A DNA stretch of 64,000 nucleotides, from contig NZ_NFJP01000023.1 in NCBI RefSeq assembly GCF_002159915.1, positions 1 to 64,000 on the forward strand. Direction: 5' to 3'. The notes beneath the pieces were generated by a model. The model ran no database searches. It saw only the letters and a program-made list of their open reading frames with translations, and was not told where the DNA came from. Position numbers and translations under genes: made by a program. The stretch comes from Gordonibacter sp. An230. Its GTDB lineage: Bacteria; Actinomycetota; Coriobacteriia; Coriobacteriales; Eggerthellaceae. Numbering within the stretch: position 1 is the stretch's first letter; every line of letters begins with the position of its first letter. Positions 7,197 through 15,270 of the stretch are shown here, one piece after another.

Positions 7197-9569
7197 ATGT
7201 CAACATTCGGACTGATCGGACTGCTCGTCGCCTTTGCGGGCGTCGCAGTGTCCGTCGTGTGCCTCGTCGCGGGCGCGCTTATGCGCAAGCGCAAGCGCGA
7301 TCTCGGCGAAACGCTCACGTGGGCGGGGCACGTCGCTGTGTTCCTGTCTTTCGCGGGCCTCACGGCGTGCTGCGGCATTCTCGTGTACTGCTTCATGACC
7401 GGCAACATGACCATCGAGTACGTCCTCGACTACCACAGCGACGCCTCGGGCGATCTTGCCTGGCTTTACAAGCTCGCCGGCTTGTGGGCGGGGCGGCAGG
7501 GCTCGCTCCTGTTCTGGGCGTGGCTCATCGCCGCCTTCAACGCCGTGGTTGCCGCGCGCAACCTCAAAGGCACCAAACGCCTTGATTCCATGGCGCTTCT
7601 TGTGTCGCAGGTCGTGCTCGCAGCGTTCGTGTGCGTCCTCTTGTTCTCCGAGAGCAACATGCCGTTCACGGCCACCGCGGCCAAGTACTTCGACGCTTCG
7701 GGCAACCTAACTGCCGCCGCGTCGACGTTTGGCATGAACACGCTGCTCGAGCATTGGGCCATGGCCATCCATCCTCCCACGTTGTTCGTGGGTTACGCCG
7801 GTCTCACCATCCCGTTCGCCTACGCCATCGCGGCGCTCATCGTGAACGACTCTTCCAAAGAGTGGGTGGTGCGCTCGCAGCGCTATGCGCTGTTCTCTTG
7901 GCTGTTCTTGGGCGTCGGCATCGGCCTCGGTGCCGTGTGGGCCTACGTGGTGCTCGGCTGGGGCGGCTACTGGGGCTGGGATCCCGTCGAGAACGCGAGC
8001 CTGCTGTCATGGCTCGTGGGCGTGGCGCTCATCCACAGCTTCACCGTGTACCGCCAGCGCGGCGCGTTCAAGCGCTGGTCGGTCATGTGCGCGTGCCTCA
8101 CGTTCGCGTTCGTCATCGTGGGCACGTTCATCTCGCGTTCGGGCCTCGTGCAGTCCGTGCACGCCTTCGAGGGCGACAACGTGTCGCTCGTGCTGTTCGG
8201 CGGCCTGATCGGCGTATCGGTGCTGGCCGGCATCGTGGGCCTTGCCGTGCGCTGGAGAAGCTTCGGCCCGGTCGCCACAGGCTCAGACGATGTGGAGAGC
8301 ATGGTGTCGAAGGACGCCGCTTACTACTTCAACAACGTCATCATGGTGGTGTTCACGCTGCTTTTGACGTATCTCACGGTGGCGTCGGCGCTGCCCTCGT
8401 GGTTGCCGTTGGGCGGGCAGACCGTCTCCACCGGCACTTACGATGCCATCGCGCGTCCGCTCGGCGTGGTGTACCTGGCCATCCTGGCCGTGTGCCCGCT
8501 TCTTTCGTGGAGCAAGACCGAGGGCAAGCAGTTCTGGAAGCGGGCTCGCATCCCCGGCGCCTGCGCGCTCGTGCTCTTTGCGATGCTCATGGTGTACTTC
8601 GCGATGTACCTCCTACCCAGCTACAATGCCAATCTCGAGTATTACAGCGGCCTTGCGGTTTCGGGCGACCAATCGGCTTCCGATATGCTGGGCGTCCTCA
8701 ATCCGTCGTGGTATTACAACGGGCTCGCGGTTGTGGGCTTCCTCGTGGCGAGCTTGCTGTTCTTCAACTCGTTGTTCGTCCTTGGCCGCGCTATCCGCGG
8801 CTACCGGAAGGGCCATGGCGGCAACGCGTTTGCGGCCGCATGGGGCATGCTCGTGAATCGAGCGTCCACGTTCGGCGGCTTCGTGGCGCACCTCGGCATG
8901 GCGGTCATCCTCGTGGGCCTCATCGGGTCGTCCATGTACGTGACCGAGCGCGTGGGCTACATCGATTACGACGAGGAGACGGACACGGTCGCGGAATCCT
9001 TCGCCATCCAGGACTTCACGCTCTCCTATGCCGGAAACTCCGTGAAGCCCCAGGACAACGGTGACGACATCCTCTACACCGTCCGCTTCGACGTGCAGAA
9101 GGATGGGCAGCCGCTCGGTACGGTGGAGCCGACCGTGCAGTTGGTTCAGTCCACGCAGCAGCAGAAGCTCGTGGCCAGCGTCATCTCCTTCCCGACTGAG
9201 GATCTTTTCGTGGTGTATCGCGGCGTGAACACCGAGGGCGACTTCTCCATGGACGTGAGGGTGAACCCGCTCATCTCGTTCGTGTGGGCGGGATTCTTCC
9301 TGCTCATGGCTGGCGTCGTGGTGTCGACGTTCGGACGGCGCGGTGCGAAGCGCAAGCTGGACGAGGAGCCTTCCGAGGGCGGTCTGTCACGTGGGGCTTC
9401 GACGGCGAAGGGCGAGGATTCGAGCGTGGTTTTCGAAACCGTCGTCGATGTGGTGACGGCCGACGGCGTGGTTGAGGCTGCCGTCAAAGGCGCCGTCGAC
9501 GTCGCCCTGGGTTCGGCGCCGGCTGCGGCTGCGTCGAAGGCCGACGAGAAGAAGAGGGAAGAGGCGTAA
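7197..9569 (+). CDS. ccmF: Cytochrome c haem lyase subunit CcmF
   Basis: Polytopic membrane protein that takes haem from holo-CcmE and attaches it to apocytochrome c. It has the tryptophan-rich WWD signature GWGGYWGWDPVENASLLSWL around residues 253-272, an early conserved GSLLFWAW segment, and many membrane helices. At 790 residues it is longer than the roughly 650 of proteobacterial CcmF; the extra C terminus (from about 715) is charged then Ala/Val-rich and may be a soluble tail. No ccmG or ccmH gene is found beside it, so it may work without them, as reported for the Desulfovibrio-type system with Cys-type CcmE. The ATG at 7197 follows GAAAGGATAGA; ccmA starts six bases after its stop. Confidence 0.95.
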   Translation: MSTFGLIGLLVAFAGVAVSVVCLVAGALMRKRKRDLGETLTWAGHVAVFLSFAGLTACCGILVYCFMTGNMTIEYVLDYHSDASGDLAWLYKLAGLWAGRQGSLLFWAWLIAAFNAVVAARNLKGTKRLDSMALLVSQVVLAAFVCVLLFSESNMPFTATAAKYFDASGNLTAAASTFGMNTLLEHWAMAIHPPTLFVGYAGLTIPFAYAIAALIVNDSSKEWVVRSQRYALFSWLFLGVGIGLGAVWAYVVLGWGGYWGWDPVENASLLSWLVGVALIHSFTVYRQRGAFKRWSVMCACLTFAFVIVGTFISRSGLVQSVHAFEGDNVSLVLFGGLIGVSVLAGIVGLAVRWRSFGPVATGSDDVESMVSKDAAYYFNNVIMVVFTLLLTYLTVASALPSWLPLGGQTVSTGTYDAIARPLGVVYLAILAVCPLLSWSKTEGKQFWKRARIPGACALVLFAMLMVYFAMYLLPSYNANLEYYSGLAVSGDQSASDMLGVLNPSWYYNGLAVVGFLVASLLFFNSLFVLGRAIRGYRKGHGGNAFAAAWGMLVNRASTFGGFVAHLGMAVILVGLIGSSMYVTERVGYIDYDEETDTVAESFAIQDFTLSYAGNSVKPQDNGDDILYTVRFDVQKDGQPLGTVEPTVQLVQSTQQQKLVASVISFPTEDLFVVYRGVNTEGDFSMDVRVNPLISFVWAGFFLLMAGVVVSTFGRRGAKRKLDEEPSEGGLSRGASTAKGEDSSVVFETVVDVVTADGVVEAAVKGAVDVALGSAPAAAASKADEKKREEA

Positions 9570-9575
9570 TGCGCC

Positions 9576-10301
9576 ATGGAAGCTGCGGTTGAGCCTGCGA
9601 TCAGGACGAAGAAGCTCTCGAAGGTGTTCGGCAACCGCAAGGCTGTCGACAACGTGACCATCGAGGTGCCGCAAGGGGCGTTCCTGTCCATCTTCGGTCC
9701 GAACGGGGCGGGGAAGACCACGCTTCTGCGCGTGCTGTCCACGCTGTCGCGCGCCACGTCCGGCAAAGCCACGCTCATGGGCGTGGACCTGAAGGAGGAG
9801 CCCGACCGAGCGCGCGACCATATCGGGCTCATCTCGCACAACTCGATGCTCTACCCGGACCTCACGGCCGAGCAGAACCTCATGATCTACGCGCGCCTCT
9901 ACGGGGTGGTCGACCCCGAGGCGCGCGTCATGGAGCTGTTGGAGGCGGTGGAGCTGAAACATCGCCGCCTCGACGTGGTGCGCACGTTCTCGCGCGGCAT
10001 GACGCAGCGCCTCTCCATCGCCCGCGCGCTCATCCACGATCCTGACGTCGTGTTTCTGGACGAGCCGTACTCGGGCCTCGACCCGCATGCGGTGGAGATA
10101 TTCGATGAGCTCATCGAGCGGCAGCGCGAGGGCCGCGCGTTCGTCATGGTGAGCCACGACCTGCAGAAGGGCTTCGCCATGTGCACGCACGCGCTCGTGC
10201 TGGCGCGCGGCCGCGTGGTGGCGTTCGACCAGAAGGACGCTTTCGACTTCGACGAGTTCGCGGCCCTGTACCGCTCGACCGTCGGCATGGGGGTGGCTTA
10301 A
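9576..10301 (+). CDS. ccmA: Haem-handling ABC transporter ATPase CcmA
   Basis: ATPase of the CcmABC complex that releases holo-CcmE. 241 residues with Walker A GPNGAGKTT, the ABC signature FSRGMTQRLSIARAL, Walker B VVFLDEPYSGLDP and the switch histidine in MVSHD. The signature is S-R-G-M-T-Q rather than L-S-G-G-Q, as in CcmA-type ATPases. It begins 6 bases after ccmF and ends one base before ccmB, so it is operonic. Confidence 0.93.
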   Translation: MEAAVEPAIRTKKLSKVFGNRKAVDNVTIEVPQGAFLSIFGPNGAGKTTLLRVLSTLSRATSGKATLMGVDLKEEPDRARDHIGLISHNSMLYPDLTAEQNLMIYARLYGVVDPEARVMELLEAVELKHRRLDVVRTFSRGMTQRLSIARALIHDPDVVFLDEPYSGLDPHAVEIFDELIERQREGRAFVMVSHDLQKGFAMCTHALVLARGRVVAFDQKDAFDFDEFAALYRSTVGMGVA

Positions 10302-10302
10302 G

Positions 10303-11055
10303 ATGGCGGCCGAGAAGGGCGCGACCGTGCGCACGGCGGGCGGCGTGGCGCTCATGAAGCCCTCCACGTTCCAGCAGTACAAGACGCTTTTGCGCAAAGA
10401 CCTGGAGCAGGAGTTCCGCACGAAGGAGATGCTCACCTCCATGGGCATCTACGCCCTCTTGGTGATCATCGTCTACGGCGCGGCGCTCGCGCAGACCTCG
10501 CAGACCACCGACATCCTGCAGATGTCGGGCGGCCTGCTGTGGGCGCTCATCGTGTTCACGTCGCTCCTGGGCCTCAACCGCTCGTTCGCGCACGAGAAGG
10601 AGCAGGGCTGCCTCGAGGGCATCCTGCTCGTGCCGATGGACCGCTCGGTGGTGTTCCTGGCGAAGGCGACGTCGAACCTGCTGTTCCTGCTGGTGGTGGA
10701 AGTGGTGGCCGTGCCGCTGTTCTACTTCTTCTTCCTGACCACCACCACGCCCTCGGAGAGCTTCTGGCTGCTCGTGGTGCCGCTGCTCGTGGGCACCGTG
10801 GGCGTGGCGGGCATCGGCACGCTGCTCTCCACCATCACCATCAACACGCGCGGCAAGGACGTCATGCTGGCCGTGCTGTTCATCCCGCTGATCTTCCCGC
10901 TGCTGTACGCCTGCGTGTCCGCCACGACCGCGGCCATTGTGGGGGCGGAGGGGTACGCGGACGTGATGCTGACGTCGCTGGCGCTCGCGGGCGGCTACGA
11001 CGTGATCATGATCTTGGTTTCATGGGTGCTGTATGATTTCGTGATCAGCGCATAG
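10303..11055 (+). CDS. ccmB: Haem exporter membrane protein CcmB
   Basis: Membrane subunit pairing with CcmA. 250 residues with about six hydrophobic segments; the region NRSFAHEKEQGCLEGILLVP matches the conserved cytoplasmic loop of CcmB (F-x-x-E-x-x-x-G-x-L-E-x-L). It is extended by about 20 residues at the N terminus relative to Escherichia coli CcmB; an internal Met at residue 18 is an alternative start. A 198-base gap with a GCCTTGCC/GGCAAGGC dyad (11117-11124, 11147-11154) separates it from ccmC. Confidence 0.9.
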   Translation: MAAEKGATVRTAGGVALMKPSTFQQYKTLLRKDLEQEFRTKEMLTSMGIYALLVIIVYGAALAQTSQTTDILQMSGGLLWALIVFTSLLGLNRSFAHEKEQGCLEGILLVPMDRSVVFLAKATSNLLFLLVVEVVAVPLFYFFFLTTTTPSESFWLLVVPLLVGTVGVAGIGTLLSTITINTRGKDVMLAVLFIPLIFPLLYACVSATTAAIVGAEGYADVMLTSLALAGGYDVIMILVSWVLYDFVISA

Positions 11056-11253
11056 CGTTGCAGTGGCCTGTCGGTCACCGGAGCCTTGCAGCGCCGCGGG
11101 CGCTCCGTTGCGTTTCGCCTTGCCGCTCCTTGGTTCGCTTCCGCAGGGCAAGGCGGACGCGGTCGGGAAGCGCGGCGGCCTGGAACCTCGATGCTTTCCC
11201 CGTCGAGAAGGCGGGGGCTGAAATAACTGGACGAGTAGAGAGAAGGGGTGTTC

Positions 11254-12021
11254 ATGACCGAAACGAAGAAGACGCCCAAGCTTCCGGAGGCGGGGCAGTG
11301 GCCCGACCGGATCGCGCCGGCGGTGCTCGTGGCGGGCATCGTGCTGTCGACGATCGGCTTCCTGCTGGCGTTTCTGTGGGCCTCTCCCGTGAACGGCGCC
11401 GCGGTGAACGGCGTCGAGATGATCGGCGGGCAGATGGTCACGAACGTGCTGCTGCTGTCGCAGAAGATCTTCTACTTCCACATGCCGGTGGCCATCACGT
11501 CGTTCGCGGCGCTTGGCTTTGCGGGCTATTATGCGGTTCGCTTTCTTATGACGAAGAATCGCCGCTTCGACACTTGCTCGAAGATTGCGATGGAAGTGGC
11601 CCTTTTGTTCGTGGTCTGCACGATGATCACGGGCGATTTGTGGACGAGGTTCGAGTGGGGCGTGTGGTGGACGTGGGATCCGCGCCTGACAACGTACCTC
11701 ATCCTCATGCTCATCATCATCGCGTACTTCATCCTGCGCAACGCCATCGACGAGCCCGAGCGCCGCGCCACCTACGGGGCCGTGCTCGCCATCATCGCGC
11801 TCGTCGACGTGCCCATCTGCTTTATGGTGACGCGCCTCATTCCGTCGAGTATCCACCCGGTGGTGGTGCGCGAGGGCGGCATGTCAGGCGACATGGGCAT
11901 CACGCTCATGTTCTGCCTGGCTGGCATCGCGATGGTGGGCTTCGCGCTCTACCGCCTCCGCTTCCGCCAGGTGCGCCTGGCGGAGCGCGTGGAGGCTCTG
12001 AAGGAGCAGCTGGAGGACTGA
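11254..12021 (+). CDS. ccmC: Haem exporter membrane protein CcmC
   Basis: Loads haem onto CcmE. 255 residues, six predicted membrane helices and the CcmC-type WWD motif GVWWTWDPRLTTYLIL at about residues 136-151. A histidine in each flanking loop (HMPVAI near 75, SSIHP near 195) could be the axial haem ligands. Start: ATG at 11254 preceded by AAGGGG; an upstream in-frame GTG at 11248 overlaps that ribosome site. The C terminus is a short coiled-coil-like tail (ERVEALKEQLED). Confidence 0.93.
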   Translation: MTETKKTPKLPEAGQWPDRIAPAVLVAGIVLSTIGFLLAFLWASPVNGAAVNGVEMIGGQMVTNVLLLSQKIFYFHMPVAITSFAALGFAGYYAVRFLMTKNRRFDTCSKIAMEVALLFVVCTMITGDLWTRFEWGVWWTWDPRLTTYLILMLIIIAYFILRNAIDEPERRATYGAVLAIIALVDVPICFMVTRLIPSSIHPVVVREGGMSGDMGITLMFCLAGIAMVGFALYRLRFRQVRLAERVEALKEQLED

Positions 12022-12026
12022 TCGGT

Positions 12027-12167
12027 TTCCGCCGTTCTGCCGAACGGCTCGACGCCGCGGCGCCTCGCAGCGCTCCGCCTCGCCGCTTTTGCGCTTTTCC
12101 TCACGTGCAGAGCGCGTTCGGCCGCGCAACACGGCGATTCGAGGCACTGCGAGGCGTCTCGTTGACG
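12027..12167. repeat. Long palindromic intergenic element, copy A (after ccmC)
   Basis: A 21-base block at 12027-12047, containing the hairpin CCGTTCTGCCGAACGG, begins five bases past the ccmC stop and is identical to 41877-41897 after alaS. It is followed by imperfect inverted arms at 12050-12073 and 12144-12167 (shared core CGCCTCGCAG). The same arrangement at both loci defines a repeat family; it may serve as a bidirectional terminator or be a small mobile palindrome. Confidence 0.55.
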
Positions 12168-12205
12168 TATATGTTCGACCTATGAGACAAGAAGGAGAGC
12201 AAACC

Positions 12206-12391
12206 ATGAATCCGGTTCTCGTTGAGATTTACAGCACCGTGGCTCCGTCCATGCCGTTCATCATCGGCGCGTATGCGCTCATGTGGGTTGCCATCTTGGT
12301 GTACGCGCTCATCATCATGATGGGCTTCAAGAAGGCCGAGAAGCAGATGGCCGTGCTGGAGGAGGCGCTAGCCGAACAGCAGGTCAAATAG
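12206..12391 (+). CDS. Small CcmD-like membrane protein
   Basis: 61 residues with one membrane helix (about 15-39) and a charged C-terminal tail (FKKAEKQMAVLEEALAEQQVK), the build of CcmD, which helps CcmABC release holo-CcmE. CcmD proteins are too short and variable to assign by sequence, so the call rests on size, topology and position at the end of the ccm operon. ATG at 12206 follows AAGGAGAG. A 184-base gap with a palindromic element separates it from ccmC. Confidence 0.65.
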   Translation: MNPVLVEIYSTVAPSMPFIIGAYALMWVAILVYALIIMMGFKKAEKQMAVLEEALAEQQVK

Positions 12392-12537
12392 CCCCCTCCT
12401 TCGCCTCCCAACGTTGCGCGCTCTTATTGGCTGATAGGCCGGGCGGGGGGGGGGCGCTTCCTGCTCTGGATCGAGCGTCGAACCGAGGGTTCCGTTACGG
12501 CAAGCGCATGGAACGCTGCCGTTCATGACGTTCGTGC

Positions 12538-12543
12538 TACAAT
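12538..12543 (+). promoter_or_regulatory. Candidate -10 element for galU
   Basis: TACAAT at 12538-12543, 76 bases before galU; the -35 region is weak. Transcription from here would run directly into the hairpin at 12562-12587. Confidence 0.35.
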
Positions 12544-12561
12544 AGTCGCAGCGATTTTCAC

Positions 12562-12597
12562 GAGGCGCCGCAGGATCGCGGCGCCTCTTCTGTTGTT
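12562..12597 (+). terminator. Intrinsic terminator or leader attenuator before galU
   Basis: GAGGCGCCGC (12562-12571) and GCGGCGCCTC (12578-12587) form a perfect 10-bp stem with a 6-base loop, followed by TTCTGTTGTT. It would end ccm transcripts, but because a -10-like TACAAT lies just upstream it may also act inside the galU leader. Confidence 0.7.
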
Positions 12598-12618
12598 CGA
12601 GAAGAAAGGGTTCCTTGC

Positions 12619-13434
12619 ATGAAGGCTCTCATTCCCGCAGCCGGCCTCGGCACGCGCTTCCTGCCCGCCACGAAGGCCCAGCCCAAGGAGATGCTGCTCG
12701 TGGTGGATCGTCCAGCCATCCAGTACGTGGTGGAGGAGGGCTTGGCGTCGGCCGCCGACGAGGTGGTCATCATCAACAGCCGCGAGAAGAAGGCCATCGA
12801 GGAGCACTTCTCGCCGAACCCGGAGCTCGTGGCCACGCTGCGCGCCCGCGGCAAGGACCGCTACGCCGACCTCGTGGAGAAGGTGGGCGCCTACAACGTG
12901 AGCTACGTGTACCAGGACGAGGCGCTGGGCCTGGGGCATGCCGTGCGCTGCGCGGCCGAGAAGACCGGCGACGAGCCGTTCTACGTGCTTCTGGGCGACG
13001 TGCTGGTGCCCGACAACAAGATGCTGCCCCGCATGCAGGAGGTGTCCGACGCGCACGGCGGCGCGAGCGTGATCGCCGTGATGCCGGTGCCGGACGACCA
13101 GGTGAGCCGCTTCGGCGTCATCGCGGGCGCAGCCGTGGCCGACGACGTGTGGAAGGTGGACGCGCTCGTGGAGAAGCCGGCGCTCGAGGACGCGCCTTCG
13201 AACCTGGCCGTGTTCGGTCGCTACCTGCTCTCGCCACGCGTGATGGAGCTTCTGGCCGACGTGCAGCCCGGCGTGGGCGGCGAGATCCAGCTCACCGACG
13301 CGCTCGACGCCGTGCTGCGCGAGGAGGAGATGTACGCGCTCGTCATCGACCCCGCCGACGGCTTCGACACCGGCACCGTGGAAAGCTGGCTTGAGACGAA
13401 CAATATCTTGTTCCGCCGTCTTTCCGAGCGCTAA
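12619..13434 (+). CDS. galU: UTP-glucose-1-phosphate uridylyltransferase
   Basis: Makes UDP-glucose from UTP and glucose 1-phosphate for cell-envelope glycans. The 271-residue protein opens with the nucleotidyltransferase signature AAGLGTRFLPATKAQPKEM, followed by the GalU-type segments VVDRPAIQYVVEE and GLGHAVRCA. VEKP (near 180) and GFDTGTVESW (near 250) are also family positions. It is slightly short compared with the usual 290-300. ATG at 12619 has AAGAAAGG upstream. It stands alone between the ccm operon and a non-coding region. Confidence 0.95.
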   Translation: MKALIPAAGLGTRFLPATKAQPKEMLLVVDRPAIQYVVEEGLASAADEVVIINSREKKAIEEHFSPNPELVATLRARGKDRYADLVEKVGAYNVSYVYQDEALGLGHAVRCAAEKTGDEPFYVLLGDVLVPDNKMLPRMQEVSDAHGGASVIAVMPVPDDQVSRFGVIAGAAVADDVWKVDALVEKPALEDAPSNLAVFGRYLLSPRVMELLADVQPGVGGEIQLTDALDAVLREEEMYALVIDPADGFDTGTVESWLETNNILFRRLSER

Positions 13435-13584
13435 CCCGGCTTTTCGGAGGATCCGGATGCCTGAGCTCTGCGGGTCTCGGCGCTGCGCCTTTGGGCGCTG
13501 CGCCGCCGCGGGCGTGTGACAATGGCGACATGCCGAAGGATCGAAGGCTTGCAGAAGGAGCGCGGGGATGCAGAGGGGTTCGAG

Positions 13585-13716
13585 AAAAGATCGGCCCGGG
13601 GAGAGGGGAGCTCCACCGGGCCACAAGGAGGGGATGGTGCGGTGCCTTGAAGGCACCGGCTCTGCTTTAGGGGAAAAGCAGATGCAAACTGAAAAGGAGG
13701 GGAACCTTTCGTTTGC
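13585..13716 (-). ncRNA. C-rich small RNA, copy 1
   Basis: Read on the minus strand from 13716, seven bases after a TATAAT, the sequence folds as a chain of hairpins: GCAAAC/GTTTGC around a loop with CCCCTCC; CTGCTTT/AAAGCAG with loop CCCC; GGTGCC/GGCACC; a single-stranded CATCCCCTCCTT; and a final GGCCCGG/CCGGGCC stem with inner GGAG/CTCC and loop CTCCCCT, ending GATCTTTT. CCCCTCC is complementary to Shine-Dalgarno sequences. A second copy at 15112-15240 keeps every helix with compensating changes. This resembles in design the csRNA/LhrC type of C-rich regulatory RNAs; homology to them is not claimed. Confidence 0.7.
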
Positions 13717-13723
13717 TGAAGCC

Positions 13724-13746
13724 ATTATAAAAGCTGAGGTTGAAAA
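13724..13746 (-). promoter_or_regulatory. Promoter of C-rich RNA copy 1
   Basis: Minus-strand TATAAT (13724-13729) with a conserved TTTTCAA block (13740-13746) ten bases further upstream. Both elements and their spacing are the same in copy 2. No canonical -35 is visible, so activator-dependent expression is possible. Confidence 0.6.
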
Positions 13747-14139
13747 TGATATGTGGCACGCGTGATCGTTTTGTGAATTGGGGTCACTAAAGGCGATTGA
13801 CGCATGAATTTCAATGCTCATATGGGCGGATTTGCTGCCAGCATTCTGGTTGGGCGAAATTGCAACAATGATCATTTTGCTTCTTGTTGTGCATATGCAC
13901 ATTTTTCGGCAGGGTCGACGCATTCGAAAAAAAGGCATCTCTTCGTCGCGGAAAGCCTTTCCCGGCTATCGCTCGTGCCGCGCCATGGCTCCGGTCGGGA
14001 TGCACGGGCCGGGGCGTTCCGAAAGCGATGGCGATTCCGCGGGATGCGCAGCTTTTTCGGGTGGGAAGATGGGCTGCCGTTGCAAGATGCGGAACCTTGG
14101 GAGGGCTTGTGGCGGTGCGAGGCGTGCGATCTAGCTGCA
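13747..14139. other. Non-coding stretch between RNA copy 1 and the flavoprotein pseudogene
   Basis: About 390 bases with no recognisable gene. It probably includes the unrecognisable decayed 3' remainder of the flavoprotein gene that reads leftward from 14864. Short frames here lack ribosome sites. Confidence 0.4.
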
Positions 14140-14864
14140 GGTGGCCAATAACGGCTTTCCCGCCCCGATAGCGCTTCTTGTCGTCCGCGACACGCCGGTC
14201 ACCACGCCCCGGTCGTTTTGGACGCGCTATTTCGCTGCGGTGTCGTACACGAAGGCCGCGCCCGCCTCCTCGGCCGCTTTGAGCAGTGCGGCAACATGGG
14301 CCTGTCCGTACACGAGGTCGTTTTCGTCGGTGCCGCCGAGGTGGATGCGCGGCGCGATGACGCTGGAATCGACGTTGGGCACGACTCCGTTGCCGTGCAC
14401 CGCCTCGTAAGTGAGGCCGAGCTCCTTCATGAGTTCGCTGCCGGACGGCGCTTGCTCGCACGCGAAGCGCGCGAGCTCTTCGTCGAGCTGTCCTTCGCCG
14501 CAGTGCTTCGCGTGCTTTTCGGGCGTGTCGTCGCTTATGCTTGCGAGCGCCTTTTGCCCTTCCGCCCTTCGGTTCCTGCTGCTTTGATGACTCCCGACGA
14601 GTTGATGGTATTGCCGCCGGCCGGCGATGCCGCTTCGAGCACGGTGGCTGCTGTGCCGCCGCGCGCTGCGACGATGGCTGCGGTCAGGCCTGCGCCTCAG
14701 GCGCCGAGAGCAAGGACGTCGGCCTCCTCGTCCCGGTTTCCCGTGTCCTTCTGCGGCTCGGCATTGCCCGACGGCGCGCATCAGTGGATGCTGAAGGCGC
14801 CCGGTCCTGCCGCGATCACGCCCGCTTCCGACAAAAGCTTCCTCCTCGATACCGTTTGCTCCAT
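14140..14864 (-). pseudogene. Decayed Tat-exported FAD-binding flavoprotein (fumarate reductase-like)
   Basis: From the ATG at 14864, preceded by AGGAGGAG, the minus strand encodes a twin-arginine signal (SRRKLLSEAGVIAAGPGAF), then a TGA. The same frame continues with ADVLALGA, a second TGA where a glycine codon is expected, and GAGLTAAIVAARGG, the Rossmann FAD site, followed by LEAASPAGGNTINSSG. A frameshift then moves to a frame carrying GLTYEAVHGNG and AAEEAGAAFVYDTAAK, a TAG, and another shift to ADDKKRYRGGKAVI. The order is that of FAD_binding_2 flavoproteins, which normally run to about 500 residues or more. The remainder is unrecognisable. Intact relatives are abundant in Eggerthellaceae (family knowledge). 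Confidence 0.85.
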
Positions 14865-15111
14865 GGCGAACTCCTCCTCGAATCGCTCTTTTCCGCCGCT
14901 TGGGCGGGCCGTTGTGCGCGACTATGGGCGAAAAGGGCTGGACGGCAATCGCATTGATGATGTGAGTGCCTGTGATTCGGAGCTTGCGAGGCGGTTTGCC
15001 GACTGGAGGGGGACAGGTTGCGCGTCCGCGCGCTTCGTCGTTTTGGCATCGGTCTCGTTAAGCGCGGCAAGCCCGAGGTTTGCCAGAGCCGGTGCGGTCG
15101 CTGAAAGGAGG

Positions 15112-15240
15112 AAAAAGATCGGCCCGGGGAGAGGGGAGCTCCACCGGGCCACAAGGAGGGGATGATGCGGTGCTTCAGCACCGCTACTGCTTTTTAGGGG
15201 AAAGCAGTACAAACTGAAAGGAGGGGAATCTTTCGTTTGC
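15112..15240 (-). ncRNA. C-rich small RNA, copy 2
   Basis: Paralogue of 13585-13716, reading leftward from 15240, seven bases after TATAAT. Helices are conserved: GCAAAC/GTTTGC around a CCCCTCC loop; ACTGCTTT/AAAGCAGT, where the outermost pair is swapped relative to copy 1 (A-U for U-A); a GCGGTGC/GCACCGC hairpin; single-stranded CATCCCCTCCTT; and the terminal GGCCCGG/CCGGGCC hairpin with loop CTCCCCT and five T. Compensatory change plus conserved promoter and terminator argue for an RNA product from this strand. The sequence between the two copies is unrelated pseudogene DNA. Confidence 0.7.
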
Positions 15241-15247
15241 GAGGTCA

Positions 15248-15270
15248 ATTATAGAAGTAACCCTTGAAAA
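15248..15270 (-). promoter_or_regulatory. Promoter of C-rich RNA copy 2
   Basis: Minus-strand TATAAT (15248-15253) and TTTTCAA (15264-15270) at exactly the same spacing as in copy 1; the start would be the G at 15240. Confidence 0.6.

Noticed and set aside
13585-15240. Reading the paired repeats as plus-strand RNAs with GGA loops (CsrA-sponge-like)
   Set aside because: Loops would carry AGGAGGGG and GGGGA, but the TATAAT elements and the T-run terminators are only on the minus strand.
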